Assembly (NCBI RefSeq): GCF_024127895.1
Contig: NZ_JAMYBK010000026.1
Span: forward strand, 1-59,115
Direction of reading: 5' to 3'
Origin: Pseudomonas guariconensis
GTDB lineage: Bacteria > Pseudomonadota > Gammaproteobacteria > Pseudomonadales > Pseudomonadaceae
DNA length: 59,115 nt
Shown here: one piece after another, positions 26,075 through 35,492 of the stretch
How the letters are laid out: each line of letters begins with the position of its first letter
Numbering within the stretch: position 1 is the first letter of the stretch
The notes under the pieces: model-generated
Told to the model about the DNA's origin: nothing
What the model saw: only the letters and a program-made list of their open reading frames with translations
The model's database searches: none
Made by a program: the position numbers and the translations under genes

Positions 26075-26992
26075 GTGCTGGAAATCCGCCACCTGAAAAC
26101 CCTTCATGCCCTGCGCGAGGCCGACAGCCTGGTGGAGGCCGCCGAACGCCTGCACCTGACCCAGTCGGCACTGTCGCACCAGTTCAAGGAACTGGAAGAA
26201 CGCCTGGGGTTGCCGCTGTTCGTGCGCAAGACCAAGCCGATCCGCTTCACCAGCGCCGGCCTGCGCCTGCTGCAACTGGCCGATGCCACCCTGCCGCTGC
26301 TGCGCAGCGCCGAACGCGACATCGCCCGCTTGGCCGGTGGCACCGCCGGGCGCCTGCACATGGCTATCGAGTGCCACAGCTGCTTCCAGTGGCTGATGCC
26401 GACCATCGACCAGTTCCGCGACGCCTGGCCAGAGGTGGAACTGGACCTGGCCTCGGGCTTCGCCTTCGCACCGTTGCCGGCCCTGGCCCGGGGCGACCTC
26501 GACCTGGTGGTGACCTCCGACCCGCTGGACCTGGCCGGCATCACCTATGTACCGCTGTTCACCTACGAGGCCATGCTCGCCGTGGCCAACCAGCACCCCT
26601 TGGCCAGCAAGCCCTATATCGTGCCCCAGGACCTGGCCGACCAGACCCTGATCACCTATCCGGTGGAGCGCGACCGCCTGGATATCTTCACCCGCTTCCT
26701 GGAGCCGGCCGACATCGAGCCGGCCGCGGTGCGTACCTCGGAGCTGACGGTGATGATGATGCAACTGGTGGCCAGCGGCCGTGGCGTGTGCGGCATGCCC
26801 CACTGGGCGCTGCACGAATACAGCTCACGGGGCTACGTGAAGGGCAAGCGCCTGGGCGAGAAGGGCCTGTTCGCCACGCTCTACGCGGCAGTACGTACCG
26901 ACATGCTCGATGCGCCGTACATGCGCGACTTCCTGCTGACGGCCAAGGATACGTCCTTCGCCACCCTCGACGGGGTCAGCGCGGTGCGTTGA
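26075..26992 (+). CDS. metR: LysR-type regulator MetR
   Basis: Transcriptional activator of methionine biosynthesis that responds to homocysteine. The 305-residue protein has an N-terminal LysR HTH (LEIRHLKTLHALREADSL, then AAERLHLTQSALSHQFKELE, residues 1-60) and a periplasmic-binding-like effector domain (about 90-300). GTG at 26075 is the start because it gives the family N-terminus (M-LEIRHLKTL) and follows GGAG by 8 nt; the ATG at 25952 would add an unrelated extension. No met structural gene is adjacent, so its targets lie elsewhere. Confidence 0.9.
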   Translation: MLEIRHLKTLHALREADSLVEAAERLHLTQSALSHQFKELEERLGLPLFVRKTKPIRFTSAGLRLLQLADATLPLLRSAERDIARLAGGTAGRLHMAIECHSCFQWLMPTIDQFRDAWPEVELDLASGFAFAPLPALARGDLDLVVTSDPLDLAGITYVPLFTYEAMLAVANQHPLASKPYIVPQDLADQTLITYPVERDRLDIFTRFLEPADIEPAAVRTSELTVMMMQLVASGRGVCGMPHWALHEYSSRGYVKGKRLGEKGLFATLYAAVRTDMLDAPYMRDFLLTAKDTSFATLDGVSAVR

Positions 26993-27389
26993 GGGCCTTG
27001 CGGTAGAGCGGCAGGATCAGGTCACGGGTCAGCGGCGCCAGGGGCTGGGCCGGCACTTCGTCGGCGGCCAGCCACACCGCCTCCTCGATCTCCGCCGCCG
27101 GGGCCACAGCCTCGGCACTGTCGACCCGGAACAGCTCGGCCTGCACCTCGAAACCCGGCTCGTTGGCCGCCGGGGCGCTGAAGCTGCCCAGGTAGACGGC
27201 CTGCTGCGGGTCGATCCGCAACCCCAGTTCTTCATGCAGCTCGCGCACCAGGGCCGCTGCGGGCGACTCCTCGGCATCGATCTTGCCACCCGGCTGCATG
27301 AAGGCCTGTGTGCCACGCTTGCGCACCAGCAAGGTACGCCCCTGGGGGTCGATCAGCAGGGCGGCGGCGATGCGAATGATCTTGCTCAT
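26976..27389 (-). CDS. Nudix hydrolase
   Basis: Pyrophosphohydrolase of the Nudix superfamily, 137 residues, acting on a nucleoside diphosphate derivative that cannot be named from sequence. The Nudix box is intact: G-KIDAE-E-SPAAALV-RE-L-HEELG-L (about residues 35-57), with the family GX5EX7REUXEEXGU pattern. A FMQPGGKI stretch precedes it. The 3' end overlaps the metR 3' end by 17 bp in convergent orientation. Upstream (27390-27571) is the divergent region shared with lhr, which contains only a short GGGCTGC/GCAGCCC hairpin. Confidence 0.88.
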   Translation of the reverse strand: MSKIIRIAAALLIDPQGRTLLVRKRGTQAFMQPGGKIDAEESPAAALVRELHEELGLRIDPQQAVYLGSFSAPAANEPGFEVQAELFRVDSAEAVAPAAEIEEAVWLAADEVPAQPLAPLTRDLILPLYRKALNAPR

Positions 27390-27571
27390 GGGCTGGGCTC
27401 TTGGGCGGGCTGAAGGCGCGGAAGGATCACATGGGGTGGCCTGGCTGACAAGCCTCGTGCCATCCGCTTCGCGGGCAAGGCCCAGTCAAGCGACATCGGG
27501 GCTGCGTTGCAGCCCTGTCAGCGGACGAACGGCCCCTTGCCAACCTGTCCCAGGCCCGCCATAAACGACAC

Positions 27572-30500
27572 ATGAACCTCCCCGCCCAGCACCACCCGGT
27601 GCTCGAACTGTTCCACCCCGCCGTCGGCGCCTGGTTCGGCCAGCAGTTCGCCACCGTGACCGACGCCCAGGCCCGCGCCTGGCCGCTGATCCATGCCGGC
27701 CAATCGATGCTGCTCGCCGCGCCGACCGGCTCGGGCAAGACCCTGAGCGCCTTCCTCGCCGTCCTCGACGAACTGTTCCGCCAGGGCCTGGCGCACGCCG
27801 GCCCCCTGCCCGCCCAAACCCAGGTGGTGTACGTTTCGCCGCTCAAGGCGCTGTCCAACGATATCCGCCTGAACCTGCAGGCTCCCCTCGAAGGCATCAG
27901 CCAGGCCCTGCAAGCCCAGGGCCTCGAAGCGCCGCGCATCACCACCGCGCTGCGCACCGGCGACACCCCGCAGAAGGAGCGTGCCGCCATGCGCAAGCTG
28001 GCGCCGCACATCCTGGTGACCACCCCCGAGTCGCTCTATGTACTGCTCGGCTCGGCGTCCGGGCGCGAAGGCCTGGCCAACGTGCACACGGTGATCGTCG
28101 ACGAGATCCATGCTCTGGCCGGCAACAAGCGCGGCTGCCACCTGGCGTTGACCCTGGAACGCCTGCAGGCGCTGTGCGCCAGGCCCTTGCGGCGTATCGG
28201 GCTGTCTGCCACGCAACGACCGGTGGAGCGCGTCGCACACTTCCTGGTGGGGCACGAGCGCCCCTGCGCCATCGTCGACATCGGCCACGCCCGCCGCCGC
28301 GACCTGGCCATCGAAGTCCCGCCCGTACCCTTGGGCGCGGTCATGGCCACGGATGTCTGGGACCTGGTCTACGACCGCATCGCCGCCCTGGCCCGCGAGC
28401 ACCGCACCACGCTGGTGTTCGTCAACACCCGGCGCCTGGCCGAACGCCTGACCCGTCACCTGGGCGAGCGCCTGGGCACGCAGGCGGTGGCGGCGCACCA
28501 CGGCAGCCTGGCCAAGGAATATCGCCTGGCCGCCGAACAACGCCTCAAGGGTGGTGAGCTGCAGGTCCTGGTGGCCACCGCCTCGCTGGAACTGGGTATC
28601 GACATCGGTGACGTCGAACTGGTGTGCCAGATCGCCTCGCCCGGCTCGATCGCGGCCTTCCTGCAACGCGTCGGCCGCTCCGGGCACCAGATCGACGGCG
28701 TGCCCAAGGGACGGCTGTTTCCGACCTCGCGGGACGACCTCATCGAATGCGTGGCCCTGCTCGACTGCGTGCGCCGTGGTGAACTGGACGAGCTGCATGT
28801 CCCCCGGGCCCCGCTGGACGTGCTCGCCCAGCAGATCGTCGCCGAGGTGAGCAACCAGCCCTGGCCGGAGCAGGCGCTGTACCACTGCCTGCGCCAGGCC
28901 ACGCCCTACGCGCAGTTGGACGAAGCACACTACCAGGCCGTGCTGCGCATGCTCGCCGAAGGCTTCAATGGCCGCCAGGGCGTGCGCAGCGCCTACCTGC
29001 ACCGCGATGCCGTCAGCGGTTCCCTGCGCGGGCGCCGGGGTAGCCAACTGACCGCGTTGACCTGCGGCGGCACCATCCCCGAGACCGCCGACTATGCCGT
29101 GCTGCTCGAGCCGCAGGCGCTGAACATCGGCAGCGTCAACGAAGACTTCGCGGTCGAGAGCATCGCCGGTGACATCTTTCAGCTGGGCAATGCCTCCTAC
29201 CGCATCCTGCGGGTCGAACCCGGGCGGGTACGGGTCGAGGACGCCCATGGCCTGCCGCCGACCATCCCGTTCTGGCTGGGCGAAGCTCCCGGGCGCAGTG
29301 ACGAGCTGTCCGCCGCGCTCGCCCGCCTGCAGGCACGGCTCGATGAACAGTTGCAGCGCAGCGCCGGCGACATCGCCACGGTGCTGGCATGGCTGCAGGA
29401 AAACTACGCACTGGCCCCGGACAGCGCCAGCCAGTTGCTCGACTACCTGGGCCGTACCCGCCAGGTCCTCGGTGCCCTGCCCTCCCAGCAGACCCTGGTG
29501 ATGGAGCGCTTCTTCGATGAGTCCGGCGGCACCCAGCTGGTCATCCACTCGCCCTATGGCAGCCGTATCAATCGTGCCTGGGGGCTGGCCCTGCGCAAGC
29601 GTTTTTGCCGGACCTTCAATTTCGAACTGCAGGCCGCGGCCAGCGAGGACGCCATCGTGCTGTCGCTGTCCACCAGCCACAGCTTCGAGCTGGACGAGGT
29701 CTGGCGCTACCTGGCGAGCCGCAGCGCCGAGCCGATCCTGGTCCAGGCCCTGCTCGACGCCCCGCTGTTCGGGGTGCGCTGGCGCTGGAACGCAGCCGTG
29801 GCCCTGGCCTTGCCGCGCTATGTCGGCGGACGCAAAGTGGCGCCGCAGATCCAACGAATGAAAAGCGAGGACCTGGTCGCCGCGGTGTTCCCCGACCAGA
29901 TCGCTTGCCTCGAGAACATCGTCGGCGAGCGGCAGATCCCCGACCATCCGTTGGTGGCGCAGACCCTCGACGACTGCCTGCACGACGCCATGGATTGCGA
30001 AGGCTGGCTGGCCCTGCTGCGGCGCATGGAAAACGGCGAGGTGCGCCTGCTCAGCCGCGACCTGCCCGCCCCTTCGCCACTGGCCTCGGCCATCCTCAAT
30101 GCACGGCCGTATACCTTCCTCGACGACGCCCCGCTGGAGGAGCGCCGCACCCAGGCCGTGCTCAACCGACGCTGGAACGAGACAAGCAGCAGCGACGACC
30201 TGGGCGCGCTGGATCCCGAGGCCATCGCCGCCGTAAGGGACGAAGCCTGGCCGCAACCGGCCAGCACCGATGAGATGCACGAAGCGCTGATGAGCCTGGG
30301 TGCGATCAGCCGGGCGGAAGCACAGGCCAATGCTGGCTGGGAGAGCTTGCTCGATCAATTGGCGAAGGCCGGTCGCGCCTGCCTGCTGCAGGATGCAGGG
30401 CAGGCCCTGTGGCTGGCCCGCGAACGCCTCGACCTGCTGACGGCCCTGTATCCCCTGGGCCGTCTCGAACCACCCCTGGGGCTGCTGCCCGGCTTCGACC

Positions 30501-31864
30501 AACCGATCGACGCCGATACCGCGCTGACCGAACTGCTGCGTGCCCGGCTCAGCGCTTTCGGCCCGTTGACGGTGACGCAGATCGCCGCGCCCCTGGGCCA
30601 GCCGAGCCCGGACATCGAGCAGGCGCTGGCTCGCCTGGAGGGCGAAGGCTATGTGCTGCGTGGTCACTTCAGCCCCGGCCAGCAAGTGCAGCAATGGTGC
30701 GAAAGGCACCTGCTGGCGCGCATCCACCGCTACACGATCAAACGCCTGCGCCGGGAGATCGAACCGGTCAGCCTGCAGGACTTCATGCGCTTTCTGTTCG
30801 ACTGGCAGCACCTGGCCACCGGGACGCGGCTGCGCGGCCCGCAGGCGGTGGCCGAGGCGCTCGGCCAGTTGCAGGGTTTCCCCAGCGCCGCGGGGGCCTG
30901 GGAGGCGGAGCTGCTGCCGGCGCGGATCGAGGACTACAGCCGGCACTGGCTGGACGATGCCTGCCGCAGCGGTCAATGGGCCTGGAGCCGGCTGGCCGCC
31001 ACGGTGTCCACCAGTACGCTGTCCAGCACGCCCCTGGTGCTGCTGCCCCGCGAACACCTCGGGCTGTGGCGCAGCCTGGCCAACACCCCCGACCCCGAGC
31101 AATTGGCGCCGCGTGCGCAACGGGTGCACCAGGCTCTTCGGGAGCAGGGTGCGCTGTTCTTCGACGAACTGGCCCACGAGGCCCATCTGCTGCCCAGCGA
31201 ACTGGAAACGGCGCTGCAGGAGCTGGTGGGTTCGGGGTTGGTCGGGGCCGACAGTTTCAGCGGCCTGCGCAGCCTGATCCTGCCGGCGGCGAAGCGCACG
31301 TCGCGCAACAGCCGCCGTGGCCATCCGCCGCTGTCCAGCAGCATGGCCCATGCCGGACGCTGGGCGCTGCTCCGGCGTGGGGGCGGCACTGCGGACACCG
31401 AGCAGCGCCTGGAACACATCGCCCGTACCTTGCTGCGGCGCTACGGGGTGATCTGTTGGCGCCTGCTGGAACGGGAAAGCGATGTGCTGCCGCCCTGGCG
31501 CGACCTGCTGCGCTGCTATCATCGACTGGAGGCGCGAGGGGAGATTCGCGGTGGGCGCTTCATCGCCGGGCTGGCCGGCGAGCAGTTCGCCCTGCCGGAG
31601 GCGGTCGGGCTGTTGCGCCAGGTCAGGCGCCGGGGCATGGACGGCGCCTTGGTGATGGTCAGTGCGTGCGACCCGTTGAACCTGCTAGGAACCTTGCTGC
31701 CGGGGGCGAAGGTGCCGGCGGTGGGCGGCAATCGCCTGCTGTACCGGGACGGAGTGGCAGTGGCGACGCGGGTTGCCGGGCAGTATCGGTTTCTCGTCGA
31801 GGCGCCGGGGGCGGAGCAGGAGGTTTGGCGGCAGAAATTGCTGCGGGACGTGTATTCGGGCTGA
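27572..31864 (+). CDS. lhr: Large ATP-dependent helicase Lhr
   Basis: Superfamily 2 3'-to-5' DNA/RNA helicase of 1430 residues, the Lhr size class of proteobacteria. Motif I APTGSGKT (about 50-57), motif II DEIH (about 175-178), motif III LSATQRP, and motifs V and VI around LVCQIASPGSIAAFLQRVGRSGHQ. After the two RecA domains come the winged-helix and Lhr core domains (to about 860) and a long C-terminal extension with HTH_42-like repeats. Some members are implicated in DNA repair; the role here is inferred from family. It is a single gene with weak Shine-Dalgarno (AGG). Confidence 0.93.
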   Translation: MNLPAQHHPVLELFHPAVGAWFGQQFATVTDAQARAWPLIHAGQSMLLAAPTGSGKTLSAFLAVLDELFRQGLAHAGPLPAQTQVVYVSPLKALSNDIRLNLQAPLEGISQALQAQGLEAPRITTALRTGDTPQKERAAMRKLAPHILVTTPESLYVLLGSASGREGLANVHTVIVDEIHALAGNKRGCHLALTLERLQALCARPLRRIGLSATQRPVERVAHFLVGHERPCAIVDIGHARRRDLAIEVPPVPLGAVMATDVWDLVYDRIAALAREHRTTLVFVNTRRLAERLTRHLGERLGTQAVAAHHGSLAKEYRLAAEQRLKGGELQVLVATASLELGIDIGDVELVCQIASPGSIAAFLQRVGRSGHQIDGVPKGRLFPTSRDDLIECVALLDCVRRGELDELHVPRAPLDVLAQQIVAEVSNQPWPEQALYHCLRQATPYAQLDEAHYQAVLRMLAEGFNGRQGVRSAYLHRDAVSGSLRGRRGSQLTALTCGGTIPETADYAVLLEPQALNIGSVNEDFAVESIAGDIFQLGNASYRILRVEPGRVRVEDAHGLPPTIPFWLGEAPGRSDELSAALARLQARLDEQLQRSAGDIATVLAWLQENYALAPDSASQLLDYLGRTRQVLGALPSQQTLVMERFFDESGGTQLVIHSPYGSRINRAWGLALRKRFCRTFNFELQAAASEDAIVLSLSTSHSFELDEVWRYLASRSAEPILVQALLDAPLFGVRWRWNAAVALALPRYVGGRKVAPQIQRMKSEDLVAAVFPDQIACLENIVGERQIPDHPLVAQTLDDCLHDAMDCEGWLALLRRMENGEVRLLSRDLPAPSPLASAILNARPYTFLDDAPLEERRTQAVLNRRWNETSSSDDLGALDPEAIAAVRDEAWPQPASTDEMHEALMSLGAISRAEAQANAGWESLLDQLAKAGRACLLQDAGQALWLARERLDLLTALYPLGRLEPPLGLLPGFDQPIDADTALTELLRARLSAFGPLTVTQIAAPLGQPSPDIEQALARLEGEGYVLRGHFSPGQQVQQWCERHLLARIHRYTIKRLRREIEPVSLQDFMRFLFDWQHLATGTRLRGPQAVAEALGQLQGFPSAAGAWEAELLPARIEDYSRHWLDDACRSGQWAWSRLAATVSTSTLSSTPLVLLPREHLGLWRSLANTPDPEQLAPRAQRVHQALREQGALFFDELAHEAHLLPSELETALQELVGSGLVGADSFSGLRSLILPAAKRTSRNSRRGHPPLSSSMAHAGRWALLRRGGGTADTEQRLEHIARTLLRRYGVICWRLLERESDVLPPWRDLLRCYHRLEARGEIRGGRFIAGLAGEQFALPEAVGLLRQVRRRGMDGALVMVSACDPLNLLGTLLPGAKVPAVGGNRLLYRDGVAVATRVAGQYRFLVEAPGAEQEVWRQKLLRDVYSG

Positions 31865-31889
31865 TGCGGCTTGGCGAGGTGGATGGCCA

Positions 31890-31941
31890 CAGTCATTTGG
31901 GGCCGCTTCGCGCCCCAAATGGCAACCAGGTCCCTTAACTG
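31890..31941. repeat. Arm-only derivative of the REP/MITE element
   Basis: CAGTCATTTGGGGCCGCTTC and GCGCCCCAAATGGC are followed by CCCTTAACTG. These are the inner left arm and the right arm of the 194-bp element, with both REPs and the spacer missing. It can fold as a hairpin and may serve as terminator between the convergent lhr and rpmE2 genes. Confidence 0.6.
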
Positions 31942-31963
31942 CGAATGAAGCAGCGCAACCGTA

Positions 31964-32224
31964 TCACCTGACCTTGCCGGCAAACCCGGCGAAGCGCTTG
32001 TTGAACCCAGCCACCCGCCCTTCGACGGTAGCCTTGCGCTGTTGGCCGGTGTAGACCGGATGCGAGGCGCTGGACACATCCAGGGCCACATAGGGATAGG
32101 TCTGGCCATCACTGTGCACCTGGGTACGGTCAGTCTCCACGGTGGAGCCGATCAGGAAATACACATCGGCAGCGGTGTCATGGAACAGCACAGGACGGTA
32201 GGCGGGATGAATATCGGGTTTCAT
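31964..32224 (-). CDS. rpmE2: Zinc-independent ribosomal protein L31 (type B)
   Basis: Alternative L31 paralogue that replaces the zinc-binding form in 50S subunits during zinc shortage, freeing zinc. The 86-residue protein begins MKPDIHPAYRPVLFHDTAA and lacks the CxxC pairs of type A L31. It contains the type B signature SHPVYTGQQRKATVEGRVAGF, in two parts. A clear Shine-Dalgarno (GAGGTGA) precedes the start. A Zur-box-like palindrome lies 26-43 bp upstream. It fits functionally with the Zur-linked receptor ZnuD at 41793. Confidence 0.95.
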   Translation of the reverse strand: MKPDIHPAYRPVLFHDTAADVYFLIGSTVETDRTQVHSDGQTYPYVALDVSSASHPVYTGQQRKATVEGRVAGFNKRFAGFAGKVR

Positions 32225-32249
32225 GGTGAATCACCTCAGGTTTGAATCG

Positions 32250-32267
32250 ATACTTTATAACATAATT
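32250..32267 (-). promoter_or_regulatory. Zur box upstream of rpmE2
   Basis: On the minus strand AATTATGTTATAAAGTAT, close to the Zur consensus GTTATGTTATAACATAAC. It lies 26-43 bp before the rpmE2 start, in promoter position. Confidence 0.6.
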
Positions 32268-32402
32268 TATCGAGAATGATTTTCGATACCCGATTTTTCA
32301 TTTTTCTCCTCCCCTGCACGCTGGCAAAGCGCCGCCCAACCGGGCTATGGTCGGGGTTTGCCCAGGCCCTGAGCCTGACCGAGCCATTCGCAAGGACCCC
32401 GT

Positions 32403-34022
32403 ATGAGCCTGTCACTTCTCAGTCGCTATGCCTTCTTCGCTGCCTGCGTGTTATTCACCCTGGCCAGCCTGCCGTTGCTCCACCATGAGTGGCTGTGGCC
32501 ATTCACCCTGGCCACCGCCGTGCTCAGCCTGATCGGCCTGTTCGACCTGCTGCAGCAACGCCACGCGGTACGGCGCAACTACCCGATCCTCGGCAATATC
32601 CGCTACCTGGTCGAAGGCATCCGCCCGGAAATCCGCCAGTACCTGCTGGAAGCCGACAGCGACGCCCTGCCCTTCTCCCGGGCACAGCGCTCGCTGGTCT
32701 ACGCACGGGCCAAGAACGAAGCCTCGGACAAACCGTTCGGTACCCTCATCGATGTCTATGAGTCTGGCTTCGAGTTCATCGGCCACTCCATGCGCCCGGC
32801 GCCACTGGCCGACCCGGCGAGCTTTCGCGTGGAGGTCGGCGGCCCGCAGTGCAGCCAGCCCTACTCCGCGTCGATCTTCAACATCTCGGCCATGAGCTTC
32901 GGCTCGCTCAGCGCCAATGCCATCCGTGCCTTGAACCAGGGGGCCAAGCTTGGCAATTTCGCCCATGACACCGGCGAAGGCAGCATCAGCCCGTACCACC
33001 GCGAGCACGGCGGCGACCTGGTCTGGGAGCTGGGCAGCGGCTACTTCGGCTGCCGCACGCCAGACGGGCGCTTCGACCCCGAGCGCTTCGCCGAACAGGC
33101 GCGCAGCCCGCAGGTACGGATGATCGAGATCAAGATGAGCCAAGGCGCCAAGCCGGGCCATGGCGGCATCCTGCCCAAGCACAAGGTGACCAAGGAAATC
33201 GCCGAGACCCGCGGCATCCTCATGGGCGAGGACTGCATCTCGCCGTCACGCCACACCGCGTTCTCCACGCCGATCGAGATGATGCAGTTCATCGCCCGCC
33301 TGCGCGAGTTGTCCGGCGGCAAGCCAGTGGGCTTCAAGTTCTGCCTGGGCCACCCCTGGGAGTTCATGGGCATCGCCAAGGCCATGCTGGAAACCGGCAT
33401 CCTGCCGGACTTCATCGTCGTCGACGGCAAGGAGGGTGGCACCGGTGCGGCCCCTGTGGAGTTCACCGACCATATCGGCGTGCCGCTGCGCGAGGGCCTG
33501 CTATTCGTGCACAACACCCTGGTCGGCCTGAACCTGCGCGACAAGATCAAGCTCGGTGCCAGCGGCAAGATCGTCAGCGCCTTCGACATCGCCAGCGTGC
33601 TGGCCATCGGCGCCGACTGGGCCAACTCGGCACGCGGCTTCATGTTCGCCATCGGCTGCATCCAGTCGCAGAGCTGCCACACCAACAAGTGCCCGACCGG
33701 CGTGGCGACCCAGGATGCCTTGCGCCAGCGTGCGCTGGTGGTCCCGGACAAGGCCCAGCGGGTGCTCAACTTCCACCACAACACCCTGCGCGCCCTGGCC
33801 GAGATGCTCGCCGCGGCGGGCCTTGAGCATCCGTCGCAGCTGGAGGCCAAGCACCTGGTGCGACGCATCAGCGCCACCGAGATCAAGCTGTTCTCGCAGA
33901 TGCACGTGTTCCTCAAGCCCGGTGAATTGCTCACCGGCGAGGTCAATGGCCAGTTCTACTCACGCATGTGGCAACTGGCCCGGGCCGACAGCTTCGAGCC
34001 GCACAGCGAGGTGGCGGCCTGA
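32403..34022 (+). CDS. Membrane-anchored glutamate-synthase-like FMN protein
   Basis: Protein of 539 residues with two N-terminal membrane spans (about 10-25 and 30-46) and a glutamate synthase alpha-type FMN domain. The FMN region includes FNISAMSFGSLSANAIRALN and DGKEGGTGAAP. A 3Fe-4S-type cysteine set CIQSQSCHTNKCPTG (about 419-430) is present. The amidotransferase domain with its N-terminal cysteine and the GltD partner are both missing, so it cannot be a full glutamate synthase. Such stand-alone proteins are common in proteobacteria; substrate and electron partner are unknown. The start at 32403 follows AAGGA. Confidence 0.88.
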   Translation: MSLSLLSRYAFFAACVLFTLASLPLLHHEWLWPFTLATAVLSLIGLFDLLQQRHAVRRNYPILGNIRYLVEGIRPEIRQYLLEADSDALPFSRAQRSLVYARAKNEASDKPFGTLIDVYESGFEFIGHSMRPAPLADPASFRVEVGGPQCSQPYSASIFNISAMSFGSLSANAIRALNQGAKLGNFAHDTGEGSISPYHREHGGDLVWELGSGYFGCRTPDGRFDPERFAEQARSPQVRMIEIKMSQGAKPGHGGILPKHKVTKEIAETRGILMGEDCISPSRHTAFSTPIEMMQFIARLRELSGGKPVGFKFCLGHPWEFMGIAKAMLETGILPDFIVVDGKEGGTGAAPVEFTDHIGVPLREGLLFVHNTLVGLNLRDKIKLGASGKIVSAFDIASVLAIGADWANSARGFMFAIGCIQSQSCHTNKCPTGVATQDALRQRALVVPDKAQRVLNFHHNTLRALAEMLAAAGLEHPSQLEAKHLVRRISATEIKLFSQMHVFLKPGELLTGEVNGQFYSRMWQLARADSFEPHSEVAA

Positions 34023-34034
34023 AGTATTCATCGT

Positions 34035-34063
34035 GGCCTGGGGCTGCTTTGCAGCCCCAGGCC
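34035..34063. terminator. Bidirectional terminator hairpin
   Basis: GGCCTGGGGCTGC (34035-34047), loop TTT, GCAGCCCCAGGCC (34051-34063): a 13-bp perfect stem between the convergent glutamate-synthase-like and permease genes. There is no T-run. Confidence 0.6.
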
Positions 34064-34070
34064 CACTGGG

Positions 34071-35492
34071 TCAGGAGGCGGTGCTCGCCACTCCTTGCGC
34101 TTGGCCCTTGGGCGCCAGGCGGAACACGTGGTACAGCACCGTCAACAGCACCAGGAACGCCGGGCCGATGTACAGCGCCACGCGGGTGTCCTCGAAGTAC
34201 GCCATCAGCCCCACCACCAGCACCAGGAAGGCCAGCGCCAGGTAGGAACTCAGTGGCCACAGCCACATGCGGTACTTCAGGCCCTGGCGCTCGGCAGTGG
34301 AAAGCCCGACACGGAACTTGAGCTGGGCCAGCAGGATCATCACCCAGGTCCAGATCGCACCGAAGGTGGCGATCGAGGTCACCCAGACGAACACCTTCTC
34401 CGGGACCAGGTAGTTGGCCAGCACGCCCAGCAACAGCGCACCGATCGACAGCAGCAGGGCATTGCGCGGTACGCCGTTGTTCGAGGTGCGGGCGAAGATG
34501 GACGGTGCCTGGCCATTCTGCGCCAGGCTATAGAGCATGCGCCCAGTGCTGAAGATACCGCCGTTGCAGGACGACAGCGCGGCGGTGATCACCACGAAGT
34601 TGATGATGCCGGCAGCGGTCTTGATCCCCAGGCGCTCGAAGGTCATCACGAACGGGCTGCCCTGGCTGCCGATCTCGTTCCACGGGTAGATCGACAGGAT
34701 CACGAACAGCGCGCCGACATAGAACAGCAGGATGCGCCAGAACACCGAGCCGATGGCCTGGGGAATGGTCTTCTGTGGGTTGCGCGCTTCACCGGCGGTC
34801 AGGCCGATCATTTCCACGCCCAGGTAAGCGAACATCACCATCTGCAGCGACATCAGCACGCCGGTCACGCCGTTGGGCATGAAGCCGCCATTGCTCCACA
34901 GGTTGGAAATGCCTACGGCCACGCCGTCGTTGCCGAAACCGAAGGCGATGATGCCGATGCCACCCAGGACCATGGCGATGATGGTGACGATCTTGATCAG
35001 AGCGAACCAGAACTCGAACTCGCCGAACGCCTTGACCGCGATCAGGTTGATCGCCCCCATGCTGCCCAGGGCCGCCAGGGCCCAGATCCAGCGAGGTACG
35101 TCAGGGAACCAGATGCCCATGTAGATGGCCACGGCGGTGATTTCCGCGACGCAGGTGACCAGCCACAGGAACCAGTAGTTCCAGCCGGTGAGGAAGCCCG
35201 CCAGCGGGCCGAGGTAATCCTGGGCGTAGCGGCTGAAGGAACCGGCGACCGGGTTGTGCACGGCCATCTCGCCGAGGGCACGCATGATCACCAGGATCGC
35301 CAGGCCGCCAATGATGTAGGAAAGCATGATCGCGGGGCCGGCCATTTCGATGGCCTTGGCCGAACCGAGGAACAGGCCGACACCGATACAGGCGCCCAGC
35401 GCCATCAGACGGATGTGCCGTTCGCCCAGTTCTCGCTTGAGTGGGCCGCCCTGGGCGGTCTCACCATGGGCAGGGTGGTTGCCGACTGGCAT
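34071..35492 (-). CDS. Amino acid permease (AAT family)
   Basis: Proton-coupled amino acid importer of the AAT branch of the APC superfamily, 473 residues with twelve predicted spans. The N-terminal signature RHIRLMALGACIGVGLFLGS, the EMAGPAIMLSYIIGG span and the GEARNPQKTIPQAIGSVFWR loop are typical. Overall it resembles ProY/GabP/AroP-like permeases. The substrate cannot be settled; a proline, histidine or GABA-type substrate is possible. The start at 35492 has GAGG upstream. Transcription is divergent from the PBP-like gene. Confidence 0.88.
   Translation of the reverse strand: MPVGNHPAHGETAQGGPLKRELGERHIRLMALGACIGVGLFLGSAKAIEMAGPAIMLSYIIGGLAILVIMRALGEMAVHNPVAGSFSRYAQDYLGPLAGFLTGWNYWFLWLVTCVAEITAVAIYMGIWFPDVPRWIWALAALGSMGAINLIAVKAFGEFEFWFALIKIVTIIAMVLGGIGIIAFGFGNDGVAVGISNLWSNGGFMPNGVTGVLMSLQMVMFAYLGVEMIGLTAGEARNPQKTIPQAIGSVFWRILLFYVGALFVILSIYPWNEIGSQGSPFVMTFERLGIKTAAGIINFVVITAALSSCNGGIFSTGRMLYSLAQNGQAPSIFARTSNNGVPRNALLLSIGALLLGVLANYLVPEKVFVWVTSIATFGAIWTWVMILLAQLKFRVGLSTAERQGLKYRMWLWPLSSYLALAFLVLVVGLMAYFEDTRVALYIGPAFLVLLTVLYHVFRLAPKGQAQGVASTAS

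Noticed and set aside
27518..31522. A 1334-codon open frame on the minus strand opposite lhr
   Set aside because: It mirrors the lhr coding frame; high-GC codon bias leaves the antisense frame open. The translation is low-complexity (Gln/Gly/Ala/Val-rich) with no domain, and no start region makes sense.
32276..32488. Short frame between rpmE2 and the glutamate-synthase-like gene
   Set aside because: No Shine-Dalgarno, overlaps the real start at 32403, product not family-like.
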